Under the pieces are notes generated by a model. It searched no databases and had not been told where the DNA came from. It worked only from the letters and a program-made list of their open reading frames with translations. Below, one piece after another: positions 26,782 to 35,811 of a stretch of 64,000 nucleotides of DNA (position 1 is the first letter of the stretch; every line of letters starts with the position of its first letter). A program made the translations under genes and the position numbers. This stretch comes from DATFLS01 sp964413425 (GTDB lineage Bacteria > Fidelibacterota > JAANXI01): contig CAYPST010000005.1 in the NCBI GenBank assembly GCA_964413425.1, forward strand, positions 19,999 to 83,998, written 5' to 3'.

Positions 26782-27423
26782 ATGGCGCGCGAAGGACTCT
26801 CCATCACGATTTTTTTTCTCACGCTGGCCATTGCCTTTGCTCTTTCAGCGTATCTGTTGGGATATAATATTCTGAAAATATTGTTGGTGTTATTCGCCGG
26901 TCTATCTCTGTTCTGCGCTTTTTTCTATCGGGATCCGGATCGGAAAGTACCGCTGGATCCTACGAAAATTGTCAGTCCGGCCGATGGCCGTATTGTAGGT
27001 ATTCAACCGGTGTCTGATGATTATGTGGGGAAAGATGCCGTACGGATATCCATATTTTTAAATCTCTTGAACGTGCATGTAAACCGGGTTCCCTGCTCCG
27101 GTAGTGTGGTGAATTCTCGATATAAACCGGGTCGGTTCCTGCCTGCGTTTGATCCCCGGACTCCGGAAGAGAACGAACAAACCATCATAGATATTCAAAA
27201 TAATCGATTTAACTTACGGTTAATCCAGATTGCCGGGGTGATATCCCGGCGGATTGTGAATAATCTGCGCCCTGGTGATTCTGCCGTGATCGGAAGCCGA
27301 TTCGGGCTTATTAAATTTGGCTCCCGGGTGGACGTGATTGTCCCTTCCGAAATGGAATTACGTGTCCGGTTGAAACAAAAGGTCAAAGCCGGCAAGACCA
27401 TAATAGGGGGTTGGCGTGTCTGA
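26782..27423 (+). CDS. psd: Phosphatidylserine decarboxylase (short, archaeal-type proenzyme)
   Basis: This enzyme decarboxylates phosphatidylserine to phosphatidylethanolamine at the inner membrane. The 213-residue proenzyme has two N-terminal membrane segments (about 8-47), SPADGRIVGI, and FLNLLNVHVNRVP. The self-cleavage site is Gly180-Ser181 in GLIKFGSRVDVIVP, where the serine becomes the pyruvoyl group. Length and the GSR site match the short type. No pssA was found next to it. The 208 bp after the stop hold no recognised feature. Confidence 0.93.
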   Translation: MAREGLSITIFFLTLAIAFALSAYLLGYNILKILLVLFAGLSLFCAFFYRDPDRKVPLDPTKIVSPADGRIVGIQPVSDDYVGKDAVRISIFLNLLNVHVNRVPCSGSVVNSRYKPGRFLPAFDPRTPEENEQTIIDIQNNRFNLRLIQIAGVISRRIVNNLRPGDSAVIGSRFGLIKFGSRVDVIVPSEMELRVRLKQKVKAGKTIIGGWRV

Positions 27424-27631
27424 TGGGTACTTTGCATAACTATAGCGAGTCTGGTTGAATACCCGGTACAGCTGTATCATGCATATCTCTTCGATGCTGC
27501 CGGAGAACGTTAGAAAATTCTCGTCACAATCGGTGATTTTTATTATTTTCCCTATTTGTTCTCCGAAGGCACGGATCGTATCTTGTCGAGAATGAATAGA
27601 TAGTCTAACAAGAACGCTAGCAGAGGGTGGT

Positions 27632-27886
27632 ATGGTCAAAGCACTCGTGACTGTTCATTACAAGCAGGGAATTCTGGATCCCCAGGGGAAAGCCGTACAA
27701 AATGCCTTAAAGAGCATGACGGTCAAAGGCGTGGCCGAAGCTCGGGTGGGAAAACACATTATTCTCGCCTTTCCCGATCTGTCAAAATCAGAGGCGGAAG
27801 AACAAACCCGGAAAGCCTGTGAAAAGATTCTCTCCAATCCGGTCATAGAAGACTATGAATATAATTTAATGGAGGAAGGCTCGTGA
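27632..27886 (+). CDS. purS: Phosphoribosylformylglycinamidine synthase, PurS subunit
   Basis: PurS is the small structural subunit that bridges PurQ and the short PurL. The 84-residue product fits (VTVHYKQGILDPQGKAVQNAL, VGKHIILAF, and KACEKILSNPVIEDYEYNL). It overlaps purQ by 4 nt. A small purL is expected in the genome but is not in this window. Confidence 0.95.
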   Translation: MVKALVTVHYKQGILDPQGKAVQNALKSMTVKGVAEARVGKHIILAFPDLSKSEAEEQTRKACEKILSNPVIEDYEYNLMEEGS

Positions 27887-28578
27887 AATTCGGAATAGTT
27901 GTATTCCCCGGCTCGAACTGTGATCACGACGTTTATCATGTGGTAAGCCATGTGCTGGGTGAAACGGCGGTCTTTCTCTGGCACAAGGATCATGACTTAC
28001 AGGGCGCTGATGCGGTGGTGCTGCCCGGGGGCTTTTCCTACGGAGATTATCTCCGGGCGGGTGCCATTGCCCGGTTGTCACCGATTATGACCGAGGTCAA
28101 CGAGTTTGCCAATCGGGGAGGACTGGTACTCGGAATCTGTAACGGATTTCAGGTGTTAACGGAACTCGGGCTGCTGCCGGGCGCACTGATCTCGAATACT
28201 ACTATGAAATTTGAATGTAAAACGGTTCGGCTCCGGGTCGAGCATACCGACACCCCTTATACTGCGGATTACCGGCCGAACCAAGTGGTTCGAATGCCTG
28301 TAGCTCATGGAGAGGGGCGGTTTTATGCCGATGATACGACTCTGGACTTGTTAGAAGAGAACAACCGTGTTATTTTTCGTTATGTGGACGAGCATGGTGA
28401 ACCGACAGAAAGCGCAAATCCCAATGGTTCGTTACGCAATATCGCCGGCATTTGCAATGCTGAACGGAACGTACTCGGACTCATGCCACACCCGGAACGT
28501 GCCAGTGAAGCACTCCTCGGTCCGGAAGATGGTCTTGCTGTGTTCAAGTCGATGGTACAGGAGCGGTTAACGGTATGA
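27883..28578 (+). CDS. purQ: Phosphoribosylformylglycinamidine synthase, PurQ glutaminase subunit
   Basis: PurQ hydrolyses glutamine and supplies ammonia to PurL in step four of purine synthesis. The class I amidotransferase shows VVFPGSNCDHDVYHVV, the nucleophile Cys in LGICNGFQVL, and His/Glu in MPHPERASE. Start is GTG at 27883 with GGAGG upstream, overlapping purS. It overlaps the following DUF4321 gene by 4 nt. The 231-residue length is normal. Confidence 0.97.
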   Translation: MKFGIVVFPGSNCDHDVYHVVSHVLGETAVFLWHKDHDLQGADAVVLPGGFSYGDYLRAGAIARLSPIMTEVNEFANRGGLVLGICNGFQVLTELGLLPGALISNTTMKFECKTVRLRVEHTDTPYTADYRPNQVVRMPVAHGEGRFYADDTTLDLLEENNRVIFRYVDEHGEPTESANPNGSLRNIAGICNAERNVLGLMPHPERASEALLGPEDGLAVFKSMVQERLTV

Positions 28579-28844
28579 ACACCCGACGACGTTCGATTGG
28601 AATTCTGATAATCGCATTCATTCTGGGAGCGATGATAGGGACACTGTTAGGCGAAATTCTTGGAACTTCACTGCCGGAAGGTGTGGTGAAGGAATTATTC
28701 TTACGGTCGGTCAGTTTCTCCTTTGGCCCCGCCACGCTCGATTTGCTCATATTGAATTTAACACTGGGATTCTCGTTAAAGCTGAATTTCAGCGGGGTCA
28801 TCGGGCTGGGCCTTGCCTATTACTTGCTACGGTATTTTCGTTGA
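28575..28844 (+). CDS. Small membrane protein, DUF4321 family
   Basis: The 89-residue product has two predicted membrane helices (about residues 9-30 and 64-86). The segment between them (GTSLPEGVVKELFLRSVSF, then FGPATLDLLILNLTLGF) matches the DUF4321 pattern. The function of the family is unknown. It is coupled to purQ by a 4-nt overlap and precedes two tatA genes. Confidence 0.75.
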   Translation: MNTRRRSIGILIIAFILGAMIGTLLGEILGTSLPEGVVKELFLRSVSFSFGPATLDLLILNLTLGFSLKLNFSGVIGLGLAYYLLRYFR

Positions 28845-29061
28845 CAGCGGGAAGCTGATTGACTTCCCCTGTCCCTGAACGGGGGGTCAGGCCAGGAGCA
28901 TCCATGCCGGAGCGAATCGTTTAGGTTGGTAACCCGCAGATCGTACCGACGAGGCAATAACCGGTAAAATGTTCGGAATAGAGCAGAAACCGGCAATTAT
29001 AAAAGTAAGCATGGGGGATTGAAATCGATCCCGCAACAAGCATGCGAGAAAAGGAGGAAGT

Positions 29062-29232
29062 ATGGGTACATTAGGTCCCACCGAGCTCATCATCATTCTG
29101 GCGATTGTTCTCCTGTTATTCGGGGCAAAGAAACTTCCCGAATTGGCACGAGGTTTGGGGCGTGGTGTCCGCGAGTTCCAGGATGCCAAAAAGGAAATTG
29201 ATGATGAAATGAAGGAAATAGATATGAACTAA
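29062..29232 (+). CDS. Sec-independent translocase TatA/E-type protein, short copy
   Basis: This 56-residue protein has a single N-terminal membrane helix (PTELIIILAIVLLLFGAKKL) and the amphipathic helix PELARGLGRGVREFQDAKKE, the TatA hallmark. The acidic tail is only about 15 residues. AAAAGGAGGAAG precedes the ATG. TatA forms the channel for folded proteins exported by twin-arginine signals. A longer paralogue follows at 29411. tatC was not found in the window. Confidence 0.93.
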   Translation: MGTLGPTELIIILAIVLLLFGAKKLPELARGLGRGVREFQDAKKEIDDEMKEIDMN

Positions 29233-29410
29233 ATGCCCTTTTATCGCGTTAGTTAACACAAACAGGACGCATGCACAAGGGAAAAGCAGATGATACGGAT
29301 TCTGTTTGTACCTCTGGATTACTCCCAGGGGGAAGAAACGGGTAAAATGCAGTCCGGGAATATTGATTGCAATCAACTGCATGCTGTATACTTAAAACAA
29401 GGAGGAAAGA

Positions 29411-29668
29411 ATGGGTTCATTAGGACCAACTGAATTAATCATCATCTTTGGGATCATCCTTTTGTTGTTTGGTGCAAAAAAGTTGCCGGAGTTGGCCCGA
29501 GGCTTAGGCCGGGGTATCCGGGAATTCAAGGATGCCACCAATGAGATTACCGATGAAATCAAAAATGCCGATTACCAGTCGGAGCGTGAACTGTATAAGC
29601 AGGAAGGGCAGTCGCAGGAGGAACCGGAGGAGCAGGTGAAAGATCAGGAGGCCAGCGAAAAAGCCTGA
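29411..29668 (+). CDS. tatA: Sec-independent translocase TatA-type protein, long copy
   Basis: The 85-residue paralogue of the preceding gene is nearly identical over the membrane helix and amphipathic helix (PELARGLGRGIREFKDATNE). It carries a longer, Glu/Gln-rich hydrophilic tail of about 45 residues (EGQSQEEPEEQVKDQEASE). ACAAGGAGG precedes the ATG. The pair clearly arose by duplication. Different tails may give different TatA/TatE-like roles, which is inference. Confidence 0.93.
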   Translation: MGSLGPTELIIIFGIILLLFGAKKLPELARGLGRGIREFKDATNEITDEIKNADYQSERELYKQEGQSQEEPEEQVKDQEASEKA

Positions 29669-29761
29669 CAGCAGAGTCAGTCGTTCGCCTGCTTCAATAT
29701 GCCAGGTTTTCTTCGTTTGTTACTTCGGCACATGAATTGCAGTATTAAGTACGGTAGAGAC

Positions 29762-31171
29762 ATGGAAGCATTAACCCAGGATGAATTCTTAGCCGGGATA
29801 GACGGTGCGCTCTCCCGGCTGGAAGCCCATGAGGATCTGAATATCTTTATTCATGCGAATCCGGAAGAGATACGGCAGAGTGCGCGTGCCTACGCGGAAA
29901 CACTGACCGGGCAATCGGACGGCGCGCTCAGCGGAAATATCATCGCCATTAAAGATAATCTGAACGTCCGGGGTATGCCCACCACCTGTGCGTCGCATAT
30001 TCTGGATAGGTTCGAAGCGCCCTACAATGCGACAGCGATTCAGAACATACTGGACGCCGGGGGATTCATCTTTGGCAAGACGAATCTCGATGAATTTGCC
30101 ATGGGTTCTTCCAATGAATATTCCTGCTTCGGGATTACGAGAAATCCGGTGGATTCCGGTCGGGTGCCGGGAGGATCCAGCGGGGGGTCGGCGGCTGCCG
30201 TGCGAGCGGAGATCGTTGACATGGCGCTGGGTTCGGAAACCGGCGGGTCGGTGCGGCAACCGGCCGCTTTCTGTGGGATAGTGGGACTGAAACCCACCTA
30301 TGGCCGGGTCTCTCGTTACGGGCTGGTGGCATTTGCATCCTCCTTCGATCAAATAGCGCCACTGGGCCGTTCAGTGGAAGACGTCGCGCAATTGCTCCAG
30401 GTGATTGCCGGATACGATCCCAGGGATTCGACTTCCGTGGATATCGCAGTGCCTGAATATCTGGATACTCCGATGCAAAGTGCCGAAGAATGGACGCTTG
30501 GCTTACCGGCGCAATATTTCGCCGAAGGGCTTGATCCGGAGATAGAGGAGAACATACAATCGGTGGTAGAGTGGCTGGAAAACCAGGGCGCGACTATCGT
30601 GGATCTGAACCTCCCGCACGCAGATTATGCTATTGCCACCTATTATATCCTGGCGACGGCGGAAGCCTCCTCGAACTTAGCCCGGTACGACGGGATGCGT
30701 TACGGACTCCGTGAACGAAAGGAGTCACTGGGAGATACTTACCGGCAGACCCGCAGTACCGGGTTCGGGGAAGAGGTAAAACGCCGCATTATGCTGGGCA
30801 CCTATGTCCTCTCATCCGGGTATTATGAAGCCTATTATTCCAAAGCGCAAAAAGTGCGCCGTCTTATTAAATCCGATTTCGACACGGCATTTAAGCAAGT
30901 CGACGCTCTCATCCTCCCGACCACCCCTTCCACGGCTTTTGAAATCGGATCAAAGTTAGATGATCCGCTGCAAATGTATTTATCGGATATTTACACCGTG
31001 CCGGCAAATCTGGCCGGATTGCCGGCGTTGAGTATTCCGGTCGGCAACGACAGTCAGGGGCTGCCAATCGGGCTGCAGATTATGGCAAAACCATTTGCAG
31101 AAGAAACAATCTTGCAGCTCGGGCATTATATTGAGCAACAGTGGTCTCAAACAACAAACTCGACTACTTAG
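29762..31171 (+). CDS. gatA: Asp-tRNA(Asn)/Glu-tRNA(Gln) amidotransferase subunit A
   Basis: GatA is the glutaminase/amidase subunit of GatCAB, which converts misacylated Asp-tRNA(Asn) or Glu-tRNA(Gln). Amidase-signature residues are visible: Lys in IIAIKDNLNV, the cis-Ser in GRVPGGSSGGSAAAV, and the nucleophilic Ser region GSETGGSVRQPAAFCG. FGKTNLDEFAMGSS is typical. The start at 29762 (MEALTQDEFL) is preferred. A 21-residue longer start at 29699 is possible but unlike the family. gatB and gatC are not adjacent. Confidence 0.94.
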   Translation: MEALTQDEFLAGIDGALSRLEAHEDLNIFIHANPEEIRQSARAYAETLTGQSDGALSGNIIAIKDNLNVRGMPTTCASHILDRFEAPYNATAIQNILDAGGFIFGKTNLDEFAMGSSNEYSCFGITRNPVDSGRVPGGSSGGSAAAVRAEIVDMALGSETGGSVRQPAAFCGIVGLKPTYGRVSRYGLVAFASSFDQIAPLGRSVEDVAQLLQVIAGYDPRDSTSVDIAVPEYLDTPMQSAEEWTLGLPAQYFAEGLDPEIEENIQSVVEWLENQGATIVDLNLPHADYAIATYYILATAEASSNLARYDGMRYGLRERKESLGDTYRQTRSTGFGEEVKRRIMLGTYVLSSGYYEAYYSKAQKVRRLIKSDFDTAFKQVDALILPTTPSTAFEIGSKLDDPLQMYLSDIYTVPANLAGLPALSIPVGNDSQGLPIGLQIMAKPFAEETILQLGHYIEQQWSQTTNSTT

Positions 31172-31177
31172 CAGGAT

Positions 31178-32167
31178 ATGTTTCGGTTTGAAGATCCGTG
31201 GATGCTTCTGTTTCTGGCAGGAATTCCGGTGCTGATCTGGTGGTTTCTCTTTAGGGGACGGAATCGCCAGGCGTATCTCCGATATTCCACCTTACAGATA
31301 TTATCCTCTCTGCAACAGGGACGGTTCTCCTGGAAATACTATCTCACATTTGCTATGCGGGTTGTTGCTGTTCTGCTGTTGATTCTGGGACTGGCCAGAC
31401 CCCAGCTGGGGAATGCCGAACGGGAGATATCGGCGGAAGGTATCGATATCATGCTGGTGCTCGATATTTCCAGCAGTATGCGTGCGGTCGATTTCAAACC
31501 CAATCGCCTGGAGGCGGCCAAACGGGTGGCAGCAGATTTTGTGCAGGATCGTATCAGTGATCGCGTTGGCCTGGTGGTCTTTGCCGGGGAGAGTTTTCTC
31601 CAGTGTCCACTTACAATCGATTATGATGTGCTCATCAATTTTCTCAATCAGGTGGAAATTATTGACGAGCGATACGATGGAACGGCAATAGGAATGGCGC
31701 TGGCAAATGCCATCAACCGGCTGCGGGAAAGCCCCGGGGAAGAACCGGTTATCATATTGCTCTCGGATGGGCGCAACAATTCGGGAGAACTCGATCCGAT
31801 GACAGCAGCCAATCTGGCGAAAACTTATGGAATCAAGGTGTACACCATCGGCGCAGGGAAGGAAGGCGAAGCCCTGTATCCGTTTAACAGTCAGTTCGGC
31901 CAGCGATTAATGCCGGTCCGGGTGGACATCGATGAGCAGAGCCTGCGGGAAATCGCAGAAATGACGGGCGGAAAATATTTTCGCGCCGAAGATGAAGAGA
32001 GCCTGGCGACTATTTACAATGAAATCAGCCAGCTGGAAAAAACGGAATACCGGGTAAAGGAATATACCAACTGGCAGGAATTGTTTCTCTGGTTTCTCAT
32101 ACCGGGATTTGCACTGTTGCTGGGTGAACGGCTGCTGGAGTCCACTGTCCTGAGGAGGTTGCCGTAA
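31178..32167 (+). CDS. batA: BatA: von Willebrand factor A membrane protein
   Basis: This is the first gene of a complete batABCDE set (named for Bacteroides aerotolerance). The 329-residue product has two N-terminal membrane segments, a VWA domain with the metal-binding DISSSM (DxSxS, near residue 96), and a C-terminal membrane helix. In other bacteria the cluster helps resistance to oxidative stress or envelope integrity, with unknown biochemistry. The usual upstream moxR and DUF58 genes are missing here; gatA precedes instead. Its stop overlaps the batB ATG by 1 nt. Confidence 0.93.
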   Translation: MFRFEDPWMLLFLAGIPVLIWWFLFRGRNRQAYLRYSTLQILSSLQQGRFSWKYYLTFAMRVVAVLLLILGLARPQLGNAEREISAEGIDIMLVLDISSSMRAVDFKPNRLEAAKRVAADFVQDRISDRVGLVVFAGESFLQCPLTIDYDVLINFLNQVEIIDERYDGTAIGMALANAINRLRESPGEEPVIILLSDGRNNSGELDPMTAANLAKTYGIKVYTIGAGKEGEALYPFNSQFGQRLMPVRVDIDEQSLREIAEMTGGKYFRAEDEESLATIYNEISQLEKTEYRVKEYTNWQELFLWFLIPGFALLLGERLLESTVLRRLP

Positions 32168-33198
32168 TGCTGCGATTTGGTCATCCGTTTCTGTGGGTAT
32201 GTTTTCTTTCCGTACCACTCATCGGATTCCTTGCCTGGTACTCAAAGCGAAACCGCCTGCGAACATTGCAACAATTCGGACAGCCGGATTTGGTGTCAAA
32301 GCTGACTGATTCCGTTGATCTCCGATTGCGCCGCGCCAAACGCATCGTGTTGATAGCAGGATTTTTCTTTCTGTCAATCGGATTGGTTGCCCCCAAAATC
32401 GGCACCAGCCTGACCGAGGTGAAGCGGGAGGGCATCAACCTGATCCTCATGCTGGACACGTCGCTGAGTATGAAAGCCGAAGATGTGAAACCGACGCGTC
32501 TGCAGCGGGCAAAATACGAAACTGCCCAGGTAATCGATCGGTTACGCGGCGATCGAGTGGGATTGGTGGCGTTTGCCGGCGTCTCCTATCTGCAGGCTCC
32601 GCTCACTCTGGATTACAGCGCTGCCAAAATGTTCCTGGACGTGATCGATACCGATTTAATACCCTCCCAGGGAACAGCCATCGGGGACGCCATCGAAACC
32701 GGCTTGCGATCCTTCAAGTCCGAAGAGCGAAAACACAAAGCGCTGGTGATCTTCTCGGATGGTGAGGACCACATGGGCAAAGCCGTGGAAGCTGCCGAGA
32801 AGGCCGCAGATCAGGGCACGGTTATTTATACGGTAGGCGTCGGGACCATTGCCGGGGCACCGATTCCGATCACGGAAGAGGGCAGCCAGTCGTTCAAACG
32901 GGATAGCCAGGGACGGGTGGTTACCACCAGGCTCGATCCGAGCATGCTGCAGAAAATTGCGGCCATCACCGGGGGAAAATACTATCAGATCGGTGCGGGG
33001 AACTATTCCGCCGAGCAGGTCTATTCCGATATTTTTGAACTGGAACGGACGGAATTAAGCAGTCACCAATATTCGAGTTATGAGGAGCGGTATCAGTACT
33101 TTCTGGCGATTGCGTTACTGCTCTTCGTGACGGAAGTGTTCATTCCCGAACGCCGGGCATCGGGAGGAAAGCGTATAACAGAAGAGAACGCAAACTAA
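32167..33198 (+). CDS. batB: BatB: von Willebrand factor A membrane protein
   Basis: The 343-residue paralogue of BatA has membrane segments near both ends and a VWA domain with MLDTSLSM (DxSxS, near residue 97). The Thr-containing GTAIGDAIETGL and the IFSDGEDHMG loop complete the metal site. It overlaps batA by 1 nt and precedes batC by 4 nt, so the Bat proteins are probably made in linked amounts. Confidence 0.93.
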   Translation: MLRFGHPFLWVCFLSVPLIGFLAWYSKRNRLRTLQQFGQPDLVSKLTDSVDLRLRRAKRIVLIAGFFFLSIGLVAPKIGTSLTEVKREGINLILMLDTSLSMKAEDVKPTRLQRAKYETAQVIDRLRGDRVGLVAFAGVSYLQAPLTLDYSAAKMFLDVIDTDLIPSQGTAIGDAIETGLRSFKSEERKHKALVIFSDGEDHMGKAVEAAEKAADQGTVIYTVGVGTIAGAPIPITEEGSQSFKRDSQGRVVTTRLDPSMLQKIAAITGGKYYQIGAGNYSAEQVYSDIFELERTELSSHQYSSYEERYQYFLAIALLLFVTEVFIPERRASGGKRITEENAN

Positions 33199-33202
33199 TC
33201 AA

Positions 33203-34003
33203 GTGATGAATATGAAGGGTTTATATATCGAGCGAGTTGTACGAACCGTTGCAGTGGTTGCGGTGACTTTTCTCTTACGTGGCGGGATCAATGGTAATGT
33301 TGTTTTCGCAGCCGATTCGGGTCAGCAGGCGTATGAGCAGGAAAATTACGAGGAGGCGGTGAAATATTATCAGCAGCTCCTGCAGGATCGGGAGATGCCG
33401 GAAGCAGCCTATAATTTGGGTAATGCACTGTACAAAGCGCGGGATTATGAACAGGCGGTCAAAATGTTCGAACGCTCCCTCTCCATGGAAGAACCGGTGA
33501 AAAAATCCCAGGTGATGTATAATCTCGGGAATTCACTGGCGGAGGCGGGAAAACTCAAGGAAAGTGCCGCTTTCTATCGCCGGGCGCTGGAGCTGCAACC
33601 CTCCGATATGGATGCCAAGTACAATCTGGAATTGGTCCGGCGCCAGCTCAAAAAGCAACAGCAATCTCAGCAGAATCAATCCCAGCAGGAGACTCAGAAC
33701 CAGGAAGAGGAGTCCAATCAAACCCAGCAGGGAGATACCCAGGATCAGGAGAATAACCAGCAATCGGATCCGTCAAATCAGGAACAACAACAGAACCGGC
33801 AGGAGCAAAACCAACAACAGCAGTCTTCGAACCAGGAGCAACAAGATCAGCAAAACAATGCTGCCCAGCAGCAGGAAATGGCTACCCTGGATGAACAGGA
33901 AGCCGAACAAATTCTCAATGCGCTGCGTATTAATCAGGATAAAGTCATGAAAGCACAGATACAGAAGAAGCTCCAGAAGGTTCAGACGGAGAAAGACTGG
34001 TAA
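33203..34003 (+). CDS. batC: BatC: TPR protein with Gln/Asn-rich region
   Basis: A signal peptide or anchor covers about residues 1-34 (VVFAADS cleavage region). Three tetratricopeptide repeats follow (SGQQAYEQENYEEAVKYYQ, YNLGNALYKARDYEQAVKMF, and YNLGNSLAEAGKLKESAAFY). Residues ~150-225 are a low-complexity Gln/Asn/Glu/Ser tract, common in BatC, then a charged C-terminal helix. The GTG at 33203 is followed by ATGs at 33206 and 33212, any of which could be used. TPRs suggest scaffolding of the Bat complex in the periplasm. Confidence 0.88.
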   Translation: MMNMKGLYIERVVRTVAVVAVTFLLRGGINGNVVFAADSGQQAYEQENYEEAVKYYQQLLQDREMPEAAYNLGNALYKARDYEQAVKMFERSLSMEEPVKKSQVMYNLGNSLAEAGKLKESAAFYRRALELQPSDMDAKYNLELVRRQLKKQQQSQQNQSQQETQNQEEESNQTQQGDTQDQENNQQSDPSNQEQQQNRQEQNQQQQSSNQEQQDQQNNAAQQQEMATLDEQEAEQILNALRINQDKVMKAQIQKKLQKVQTEKDW

Positions 34004-34005
34004 AA

Positions 34006-35811
34006 TTGCATATGCCGCATCAACGATTATCTCTGGTGATAATTTGCATAATGGTGCTGCTCCCGCTGCGGGGTGGATGGGGACAAAATGCAGGATTTAC
34101 CCTCAGCGTGGATCGGACGAATATCACGTTGAATCAGCAGGTTCAGCTGGAAATCGAACTGCGGAATGCGGACCGTTTTCCCGAGGTGAACCTCGACCTG
34201 GATGCCTTTAAGATCCTCGGTGGCCCGGCCCGGAGCAGCAGCTATCAGTGGGTGAACGGCCGGGCATTTTCAACCAAAAAGCTCGTCTATACTCTGGCTC
34301 CGTTGCGACCGGGCACCCATACCATCGGTCCTTTGCTGATGCAGTACCAGGGCAGGAAGTATACATCGAATTCTGTCACCATTACGGTTTCGGGTACTGC
34401 TGCCGGGCACGGGCAACAACCTTCCTCCGGTCAGCAAGAGCCACAGCAAACGCCAATTTCCGATGTGGTCTACATCCAGGCCGCCGCTGACAGGACGGCG
34501 GCCTATCCCGGTGAGCAAATCACTGTGGAGTATAAATTATATACCAGAGTCTCGGTGCGGAATTACAGCATTGATGACCAGGCCAGTGCCATTGGATTCT
34601 GGAAAGAAGAGATAGAAACACCGGAGAATCCTCAGCTCAGACAGGAAGTAATTAACGGGATTCGCTACAATACCGCCATAATAAAACGCATGGCCTATTT
34701 TCCCACGAAGTCAGGCGAATTAACCATCGAACCGCTTCCGGTAACTGTAAAAGTGCAAGCCAGTCGCAGTCGCAGTTTTTTTGACGATTTTTTCTCGGAC
34801 TCATTCTCCAGAGTGGTGACAAAGCAGTTGGCCGGGAACGCCATCACCATCGATGTGCAGCCCATCCCCACCGAAGGCCGCCCGCTCTCCTTTAACGGGG
34901 CGGTGGGAGAATTCGGGTTGTCTGCTTCGCTGGACACCACGGCGGCTCGCGTCGATGAAGCGGTAGGAATGAACATCACCATCAAGGGGAGCGGAAATCT
35001 CCCGATGGTGAATATTCCGGCATTTGATCCGCCGGACGGGCTGGATATGTTTGAACCGGAAATTGAGAAGGATATCCGGTTCCGCAACGGAATCTTGACA
35101 GGCGAGGTGAAATACCAATATGTATTTGTTCCGCGGCTGGACGGCACCATGCGAATTCCGTCGATTCCTTTCAGTTATTTTAATCCGGAAACCAAAACAT
35201 TCCATACCCTGGAAACGGGAGAGCGAATCCTCACAGTCTCACCCGTGGACCGGTTGGCCCGGATGGTTGAATCCGGTTTCTCGCGGGAGGAAGTCAGACT
35301 GTTAAATCAGGATATACGTTACTTGAAAACAGATCTGGGCCGGCTGCAGCCAGTGGATCAGGTATATTATACCAGCTGGGGTTTCTATACGATATTTCTG
35401 CTGGGGCTCGGGTTGATTGGGGGCACCCTTGGCTATCAATATTGGTATGAGCGATGGGGGAAAAACGTTACCTATCTCCGCAGAAAAAATGCGATGAAAC
35501 GGGCAAACAAATATCTAAAACAGGCTCACCAGCACAAGGATGCCTCGACTTATTACAGCCTGCTCGCCAGGGCAGTTCTGGGGTTTATCGGAGATAAAGG
35601 GAATCTCAGAGAAAATGCTCTGAATACCGAAGAGATTATGGGCTATTTACAGCAGCAGTCCGTTCCTGACAGCACTGTTCAGGAGATAAACAACTTTTTA
35701 AATACCTGTGATGCCGGACGTTTTTCACCGAATGCCCATCATCAAACCCAGTCGAATAATCTGGGTGGAACGGCGCGTCATCTAATCAAAGAACTTGATA
35801 AATACTTATGA
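34006..35811 (+). CDS. batD: BatD: large membrane-anchored oxygen-tolerance protein
   Basis: The 601-residue product has a signal peptide (about 1-27), a long beta-rich extracytoplasmic part with repeated FTLSVDRTNITLNQQVQL-like and ADRTAAYPGEQITVEYKL-like domains, and one membrane helix near residue 460 (FYTIFLLGLGLIGGTLGY). A cytoplasmic helical tail of about 120 residues follows. This matches BatD. Start TTG at 34006 is possible, and ATG at 34012 is an alternative. Its end overlaps batE by 4 nt. Confidence 0.9.
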   Translation: MHMPHQRLSLVIICIMVLLPLRGGWGQNAGFTLSVDRTNITLNQQVQLEIELRNADRFPEVNLDLDAFKILGGPARSSSYQWVNGRAFSTKKLVYTLAPLRPGTHTIGPLLMQYQGRKYTSNSVTITVSGTAAGHGQQPSSGQQEPQQTPISDVVYIQAAADRTAAYPGEQITVEYKLYTRVSVRNYSIDDQASAIGFWKEEIETPENPQLRQEVINGIRYNTAIIKRMAYFPTKSGELTIEPLPVTVKVQASRSRSFFDDFFSDSFSRVVTKQLAGNAITIDVQPIPTEGRPLSFNGAVGEFGLSASLDTTAARVDEAVGMNITIKGSGNLPMVNIPAFDPPDGLDMFEPEIEKDIRFRNGILTGEVKYQYVFVPRLDGTMRIPSIPFSYFNPETKTFHTLETGERILTVSPVDRLARMVESGFSREEVRLLNQDIRYLKTDLGRLQPVDQVYYTSWGFYTIFLLGLGLIGGTLGYQYWYERWGKNVTYLRRKNAMKRANKYLKQAHQHKDASTYYSLLARAVLGFIGDKGNLRENALNTEEIMGYLQQQSVPDSTVQEINNFLNTCDAGRFSPNAHHQTQSNNLGGTARHLIKELDKYL

